A DNA stretch of 10,706 nt. It comes from CAINVV01 sp964506325 (GTDB lineage Bacteria; Bacteroidota; Bacteroidia; Bacteroidales; Prolixibacteraceae). Positions 6,867 to 10,706 of this stretch are shown here, piece after piece. Below the pieces are notes generated by a model. It had not been told where the DNA came from, did no database searches, and was given only the letters and a program-made list of their open reading frames with translations. The stretch's first letter is position 1. Each line of letters starts with the position of its first letter. The position numbers and the translations under genes are program-made. Where the stretch lies: NCBI GenBank assembly GCA_964506325.1, contig CAZDLO010000116.1, forward strand, positions 1-10,706, in the 5' to 3' direction.

Positions 6867-8997
6867 TTTTGAAATCGAGCTGCTTTTTTTCCAGATTGGC
6901 CCTGAGTATCTCAATCATCACCTCGTCACCCAGCTGATATTTCTTGTGCGTCCGTCGTCCGGTAATGCAATAATTCTTTTCATCAAACTGGTAATAATCA
7001 TCGTTAAGCTCATGAAGCGGGACCATTCCTTCACACTTATTTTCTTCAATCTCCACATAAATTCCCCATTCTGTAACGCCTGAAATCACCCCTTTGTATT
7101 GCTGACCGATCTTATCGGACATAAATTCCACCTGCTTGTATTTGATGGATGCCCGCTCAGCGTTGGCAGCACGGTACTCCATATCAGAGGCGTGCTTGCA
7201 CATCTCCTCGTATTTGTTGGCTGCCACTGAGGTTCCATCCTGGAGATACCTGTCCAGCAACCTGTGAACCATCATATCAGGATATCTCCTTATCGGTGAG
7301 GTAAAATGTGTATAGTATTCGAAACCTAGTCCATAGTGTCCAATATTTCGCGTGGAATAAACTGCCTTTGCCATCGTCCGGATGGCCAGGGTTTCTATCA
7401 CATTCTGCTCTTTCTTTCCGGATACATGCTGAATAAGCTGGTTCATGGATTCAGATACCGCTGCCGGAGAGTTTGTCATGATACCATAACCAAAACGTTT
7501 GATAAAATGGTTGAACGTTTCCAGTTTATCAGGATCTGGTTTGTCATGAATTCGGTAAACAAAGGTTTTCTCCTTCTTCCTTGGACCGGGTTTGCCTATT
7601 AATTCAGCAACAAGCTTATTGGCAAGAAGCATGAATTCTTCAATCAGTTTGTTGGAATCTTTGGACTCCTTGAAAAAAACGTTAATTGGCTTTCCTGCTG
7701 CATCGACTTCGATCTTAACTTCAACACGGTCAAAGTCGATTGATCCGCCTTCAAAACGTTTAGCTCTCAGCTTCTTCGCAAGCCCATCGAGGGTAAGTAT
7801 CTCCGTCTTCATATCCCCTTCACCGGTTTCAATCACCATCTGGGCCTCTTCGTAGGTAAACCTTCTGTCAGAATAAATTACGGTTCGGCCAAACCACTGC
7901 TTGTGTACTTTTCCGCTATCATCCAGCTGGAATACAGCCGAATAACACAATTTCTCCTCGTTTGGCCTCAGGGAACAAACCCCATTTGACAACCTTTCCG
8001 GCAACATTGGAACAACGCGGTCAACAAGGTACACCGAAGTTGCCCTGTTGTACGCCTCTTCCTCAATGATGGAGTTATGCCTGACGTAATAAGTTACGTC
8101 TGCAATGTGCACCCCTACTTCCCAAAACCCATTGTCCAGCTTTTGAATGGAGAGGGCATCATCAAAATCCTTGGCATCTGCAGGGTCAATGGTAAAGGTT
8201 GGGATTTTCCTGAAATCCCGCCGATTAGCTATCTCCTCAGGCGGAATGGCCAAAGGAATCTTGTTGGCTGCTTCATCTACCTTCTCCGGATATTTATATG
8301 GTAAACCATATTCAGCCAATATAGCGTGCATTTCAGTTGTATTGGAGCCGGCATCACCGAGTACATCGATAATTTCAGCAAACGGATTGCGCGCCTTTTC
8401 AGGCCAGTCTAAAATCCTGGCGATGGCTTTTTGGCCATTCCTGGCTCCTTTCAATTTATCCTGGGGAATAAAAAGATCGAATGGCATTCTTTTACTGGGA
8501 ACCAGGAATGCAGAAAACCTGGATATTTCAACAGTACCGACTACAGTAGTCCGGGCACGCTCTACCACCTCAACAACTTCACCTTCAGGATCACTTTTCT
8601 TTCTCCTTGCGAACATCCTGATTTTTACCTTATCGCCATCCAGGGCATGATTCATGTTGGTGGACTGGATCAGAACAGTAAGATTGATCTCCTCGCAGAA
8701 GACTTTGCCGAATCCTTTGTAATCCAAATCCATTGTACCGAGGAAAGTCCCGCCGCTTTTTGCCTTCAATCGATACCTTCCTTTTGAAACCTCTTCAATC
8801 GCTTCATTTTCCTGTAACTCCTTCAGCGCAACAACCACAAGTTGCTGTGCCGTTGTGTTCTTGACTCCTATCTTTGAAGAGATCTGCTTGTAATTGTATA
8901 CATAGGCCGGCTCTTCATAAAAAAGAGCCATAACGGTTGTTTTTAGGCCGGCCTTGTTGAAATTCAAAGCCTTTTCCAGTTTTTTACCTTTAGACAT
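6844..8997 (-). CDS. rnr: Ribonuclease R
   Basis: Processive 3'-to-5' exoribonuclease of the RNase II/RNB family that degrades structured RNA and takes part in rRNA and tmRNA quality control. The chosen ATG at 8997 gives 717 residues beginning MSKGKKLEKA; an in-frame ATG at 9042 adds 15 non-conserved residues. Domains in order: an N-terminal winged-helix-like segment (about 10-75), cold-shock RNA-binding domains (about 80-230), the RNB catalytic domain (about 260-590) and an S1 domain (about 633-710). The active-site cluster IDPADAKDFDDA (270-281) holds the metal-binding aspartates D271, D277, D279 and D280. TSPIRRYPD (566-574) is the conserved late RNB motif. The protein ends soon after S1, without the long lysine-rich tail of the Escherichia coli enzyme. 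The TetR gene follows after 32 bp. Confidence 0.96.
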   Translation of the reverse strand: MSKGKKLEKALNFNKAGLKTTVMALFYEEPAYVYNYKQISSKIGVKNTTAQQLVVVALKELQENEAIEEVSKGRYRLKAKSGGTFLGTMDLDYKGFGKVFCEEINLTVLIQSTNMNHALDGDKVKIRMFARRKKSDPEGEVVEVVERARTTVVGTVEISRFSAFLVPSKRMPFDLFIPQDKLKGARNGQKAIARILDWPEKARNPFAEIIDVLGDAGSNTTEMHAILAEYGLPYKYPEKVDEAANKIPLAIPPEEIANRRDFRKIPTFTIDPADAKDFDDALSIQKLDNGFWEVGVHIADVTYYVRHNSIIEEEAYNRATSVYLVDRVVPMLPERLSNGVCSLRPNEEKLCYSAVFQLDDSGKVHKQWFGRTVIYSDRRFTYEEAQMVIETGEGDMKTEILTLDGLAKKLRAKRFEGGSIDFDRVEVKIEVDAAGKPINVFFKESKDSNKLIEEFMLLANKLVAELIGKPGPRKKEKTFVYRIHDKPDPDKLETFNHFIKRFGYGIMTNSPAAVSESMNQLIQHVSGKKEQNVIETLAIRTMAKAVYSTRNIGHYGLGFEYYTHFTSPIRRYPDMMVHRLLDRYLQDGTSVAANKYEEMCKHASDMEYRAANAERASIKYKQVEFMSDKIGQQYKGVISGVTEWGIYVEIEENKCEGMVPLHELNDDYYQFDEKNYCITGRRTHKKYQLGDEVMIEILRANLEKKQLDFKIVVSSTK

Positions 8998-9017
8998 TGA
9001 TTTGTTTTTAGAACCAT

Positions 9018-9025
9018 TAAATGTA
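9018..9025 (-). promoter_or_regulatory. Possible -7 box of rnr
   Basis: On the minus strand TACATTTA (9025-9018) matches TAnnTTTG at all but the last base and lies 20 nt before the rnr ATG. No clear -33 TTTG was found. If it is used, the longer start at 9042 is excluded. Confidence 0.3.
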
Positions 9026-9171
9026 CAATAAATTTCGAACATTTACACTGTGTATTCGATAAAGGGAAACTTTAATAGAAATATTTCTCCAATTGTGTTT
9101 TTGATTTGAGGTTTTTGCGTCCGGGAAAGCAGGTTCAGGAATCCCGCCATCCAAAATCGAAAAGACAAAAG

Positions 9172-9203
9172 TTGTGAAAAAGGGTACTAATAGATTATAT
9201 TTG
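9172..9203 (+). promoter_or_regulatory. Strong Bacteroidota-type promoter in the metF upstream region
   Basis: TATATTTG (9196-9203) is a perfect -7 box and TTG (9172-9174) lies 21 nt upstream. Transcription would begin near 9210, about 340 nt before metF, giving either a very long leader or an independent RNA. Confidence 0.6.
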
Positions 9204-9212
9204 CAAATCTGA

Positions 9213-9239
9213 CAGGAATGACCCGTCGGGCGTTTCCTG
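9213..9239 (+). ncRNA. 5' hairpin of a predicted transcript (candidate small RNA or leader)
   Basis: CAGGAA (9213-9218) pairs with TTCCTG (9234-9239), and an inner CCC (9222-9224) pairs with GGG (9228-9230), making a compact hairpin at the predicted 5' end of the RNA from the promoter at 9172-9203. The 3' end of such an RNA is unclear; no hairpin with a T tract is seen before metF. The hairpin is visible, the RNA is inferred. Confidence 0.3.
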
Positions 9240-9552
9240 CAATGAAACCGAAGAACCGTAACAGGTATTGATATCTTGCCGGATCATGCCCATTTGACTA
9301 TAAATTAACAATTTGTAAGACATGAAATTGGCATTAGGACCTGCAGGGACCAACCGAAAACAAGGATGTAGTCATTAGGTCAACTGATCTTTGAACCAAT
9401 TTAGCCAATAAAAAAACAAGATACTCCGAATGAAACAAGCATAGGCTAAACACACAAAAGGCAATGTATCTGTATTTTGCGAGTTCCCCCGATGAATCGG
9501 GGCAGGCTATGAGAAGTTCAGATATTCAATTATTTACAAATAATAATTTCGA

Positions 9553-10506
9553 GTGAAAATTACAGAATTGATAGGCCCTTCCCAAAAGACAGTTTTCTCC
9601 TTCGAACTGCTTCCTCCATTAAAAGGCCAAAGTGCATCAAAATTGTACGAAACGATTGATGAATTAATCGAGTACAAACCCGGGTATATCAACCTGACCA
9701 CTCATCGTGATGAAATTGAGTACCGGCCATTGGACAACGGTTTCCTGGAAAAGAAAATTGTCAGGAAGCGTCCCGGAACAGTTGCCATTGCAGCTGCCAT
9801 TCAACACAAATACGGCATACCGGTTGTGCCCCATGTTGTTTGCGGCGGGTTTACAAAAGAAGAGACTGAAAATATGCTGATAGATCTCAATTTCCTGGGT
9901 ATTAAAAATGTCCTGGCGCTCCGTGGTGACGGACTGAAATCCGAGAATTTCTTTGTTCCGGAAAAAAACGGACATTCCCATGCCAATGAACTCGTCGGAC
10001 AGATCGTTCAGTTGCGAAGCGGCAAATACCTGGATCCTGAGCTTAAGAACAGAACAACCATGGATTTTTGTATCGGAGTGGCAGGATATCCGGAGAAACA
10101 TGCCGAGGCATCCAATCTTGATACAGATCTTCAATACCTTAAGCAAAAAATTGATGCGGGTGCTGATTATATCGTCACCCAGATGTTCTTCGACAACAGG
10201 AAATACTACGATTTTGTGGATAAATGCCGCGAAATAGGCATCACAGTTCCCATCATTCCCGGTTTAAAACCAATCACCCGCATGAACGACCTTAAGCTTT
10301 TGCCTTTGGTTTTTCATATTGATATTCCCGAAGAACTTGCCGGCGAATTGCGCAATTGCAAAACCGACGAGGAAGCCTATAATCTCGGCACCGCATGGAC
10401 CATCCAACAATCGCTCGAGCTAAAAGCCAGTGGTGTTCCTGCACTTCATTATTTTACCATTGGCATTTCCGAAAACATAAGGCAGATTTGCAGCCGCGTT
10501 TTTTGA
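9553..10506 (+). CDS. metF: Methylenetetrahydrofolate reductase
   Basis: Flavoenzyme reducing 5,10-methylenetetrahydrofolate to 5-methyltetrahydrofolate, the methyl donor for methionine synthesis. The protein is 317 residues, the usual size of the bacterial single-domain enzyme. The start is GTG at 9553, giving MKITELIG; no ATG lies nearby in frame and the conserved core begins a few residues later. FSFELLPP (15-22) contains the catalytic glutamate E18. LALRGDG (121-127) provides the aspartate D126 near the flavin, GVAGYPEKH (175-183) is conserved, and VTQMFFDN (208-215) holds Q210, equivalent to the substrate-binding glutamine. The gene stands apart from rnr, which is transcribed the other way, with a 510-bp gap that may carry its control region. 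A one-base TGATG overlap links its stop to a micro-ORF. Confidence 0.97.
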   Translation: MKITELIGPSQKTVFSFELLPPLKGQSASKLYETIDELIEYKPGYINLTTHRDEIEYRPLDNGFLEKKIVRKRPGTVAIAAAIQHKYGIPVVPHVVCGGFTKEETENMLIDLNFLGIKNVLALRGDGLKSENFFVPEKNGHSHANELVGQIVQLRSGKYLDPELKNRTTMDFCIGVAGYPEKHAEASNLDTDLQYLKQKIDAGADYIVTQMFFDNRKYYDFVDKCREIGITVPIIPGLKPITRMNDLKLLPLVFHIDIPEELAGELRNCKTDEEAYNLGTAWTIQQSLELKASGVPALHYFTIGISENIRQICSRVF

Positions 10507-10601
10507 TGTCTTCCAAGCTGTTTTCTAAAATTAATTGGGATGTGATGGGATTTTATCCGGATGCCGGTAAAATCTATCTGTATCCATCTTATTTTTGGTA
10601 A
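10506..10601 (+). CDS. Micro-ORF overlapping the metF stop, possibly a gene remnant
   Basis: An ATG overlaps the metF stop codon in the sequence TGATG, an arrangement typical of translational coupling. The frame encodes 31 residues beginning MSSKLFSKINWDVMGF and ends at TAA, 10599-10601. The first 16 residues resemble the start of MerC-like small membrane proteins of Bacteroidota as I recall them (NWD..G before the first helix). The expected hydrophobic helix and Cys residues do not follow; the sequence instead becomes aromatic and repeat-like. It could be the stump of a gene broken by the repeat array that starts just after it, a true micropeptide, or chance. The MerC link is a weak inference. 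Confidence 0.25.
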   Translation: MSSKLFSKINWDVMGFYPDAGKIYLYPSYFW

Positions 10602-10609
10602 GATAGATT
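10571..10609. repeat. Inverted repeat before the tandem array
   Basis: AATCTATCT (10571-10579) and AGATAGATT (10601-10609) form a perfect 9-bp inverted repeat. Inside it, ATCTTA (10586-10591) pairs with TAAGAT (10599-10604) around a TTTTTGG loop, an alternative hairpin sharing bases with the outer one. It could act as a weak terminator for metF, though no T tract follows. Confidence 0.5.
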
Positions 10610-10706
10610 GGATATTTCTCGATGCAGATGGAATATTTCTCGATGCAGATTGGAGTTATCTCGATGCAGATGGGAGTTATCTCGATGCAGATGGGAGTTA
10701 TCTCGA
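10608..10706. repeat. 21-bp tandem repeat array, running off the window
   Basis: Four complete copies (10608-10628, 10629-10649, 10650-10670, 10671-10691) and 15 bases of a fifth follow without spacers. The constant part is CTCGATGCAGA; the variable part drifts from GGATATTT through GGAATATTT to GGAGTTAT. The last units agree almost completely while the first two differ, so older copies appear to lie on the left and recent expansion on the right. The 21-bp period keeps every forward frame open; one reads LDADGSY repeatedly and is continuous from an ATG at 10561 to the window edge. Whether it is coding or an intergenic minisatellite cannot be settled here. Confidence 0.9.

Larger units (their letters stand above)
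9043..9552. other. 510-bp intergenic segment before metF
   Basis: No protein-coding gene of normal size is present on either strand. Visible elements are a strong rightward promoter signal (9172-9203), a hairpin directly downstream (9213-9239), two micro-ORFs (9218-9271 and 9322-9378), a GC hairpin CCCCGA-TGAA-TCGGGG (9487-9502) and an A/T palindrome ATTATTT-AC-AAATAAT (9529-9544) just before the metF start. I could not match it to the SAM-I, cobalamin, TPP or THF riboswitch cores, nor to SRP RNA, RNase P RNA or tmRNA signatures. A long leader for metF or a separate small RNA are both possible. Confidence 0.5.

Noticed and set aside
8147..8650. 167-codon open frame on the plus strand
   Set aside because: It lies fully inside rnr on the opposite strand, has no recognisable domain, and is explained by the codon composition of rnr.
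9664..10146. 160-codon open frame on the minus strand
   Set aside because: It is antisense to metF, whose conserved protein sequence accounts for this region.
9553..10506. SAM-type riboswitch control of metF
   Set aside because: I looked for the conserved SAM-I core and other known methionine-related riboswitch motifs upstream and saw none; the leader remains unexplained rather than assigned.
10608..10706. CRISPR array
   Set aside because: The 21-bp units are directly adjacent with no unique spacers, so this is a minisatellite, not a CRISPR.

Overview
The window reads as chromosomal DNA of a Bacteroidota bacterium, probably Bacteroidales-like. Several genes are preceded by the Bacteroidota -7 box TAnnTTTG, Shine-Dalgarno sequences are absent, and the dxr-rseP gene order and protein types (DUF2807 proteins, two-PDZ RseP, single-domain MetF) fit that phylum. 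Genus cannot be fixed from the sequence.

Layout. 1-240: gene-poor, palindrome-rich segment, then a terminator and an initiator tRNA-fMet on the minus strand. 384-442: divergent promoters for the tRNA and for the rightward cluster. 465-3929: M23 metallopeptidase, dxr (MEP isoprenoid pathway) and rseP (site-2 protease), a cell-envelope/isoprenoid run. 4081-4293: a lone tatA with its own promoter and terminator. 4564-6147: two tandem exported DUF2807 proteins. They share a beta-ladder with identical rung spacing but differ in the residue displayed at each turn. 6150-6199: a bidirectional terminator separating them from the leftward rnr-tetR pair (8997-6209). 9043-9552: a 510-bp non-coding stretch with a strong promoter-like signal, hairpins and micro-ORFs. 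9553-10506: metF (GTG start). 10506-10706: a micro-ORF overlapping the metF stop, followed by a 21-bp tandem repeat that runs off the window.

Most genes are housekeeping: peptidoglycan remodelling, isoprenoid synthesis, regulated intramembrane proteolysis, protein export, RNA decay and one-carbon metabolism. The least explained parts are the paired DUF2807 proteins, the long segment before metF, the 21-bp repeat array and the compound palindrome next to the tRNA. I did not find a clear undescribed defence or mobile system.
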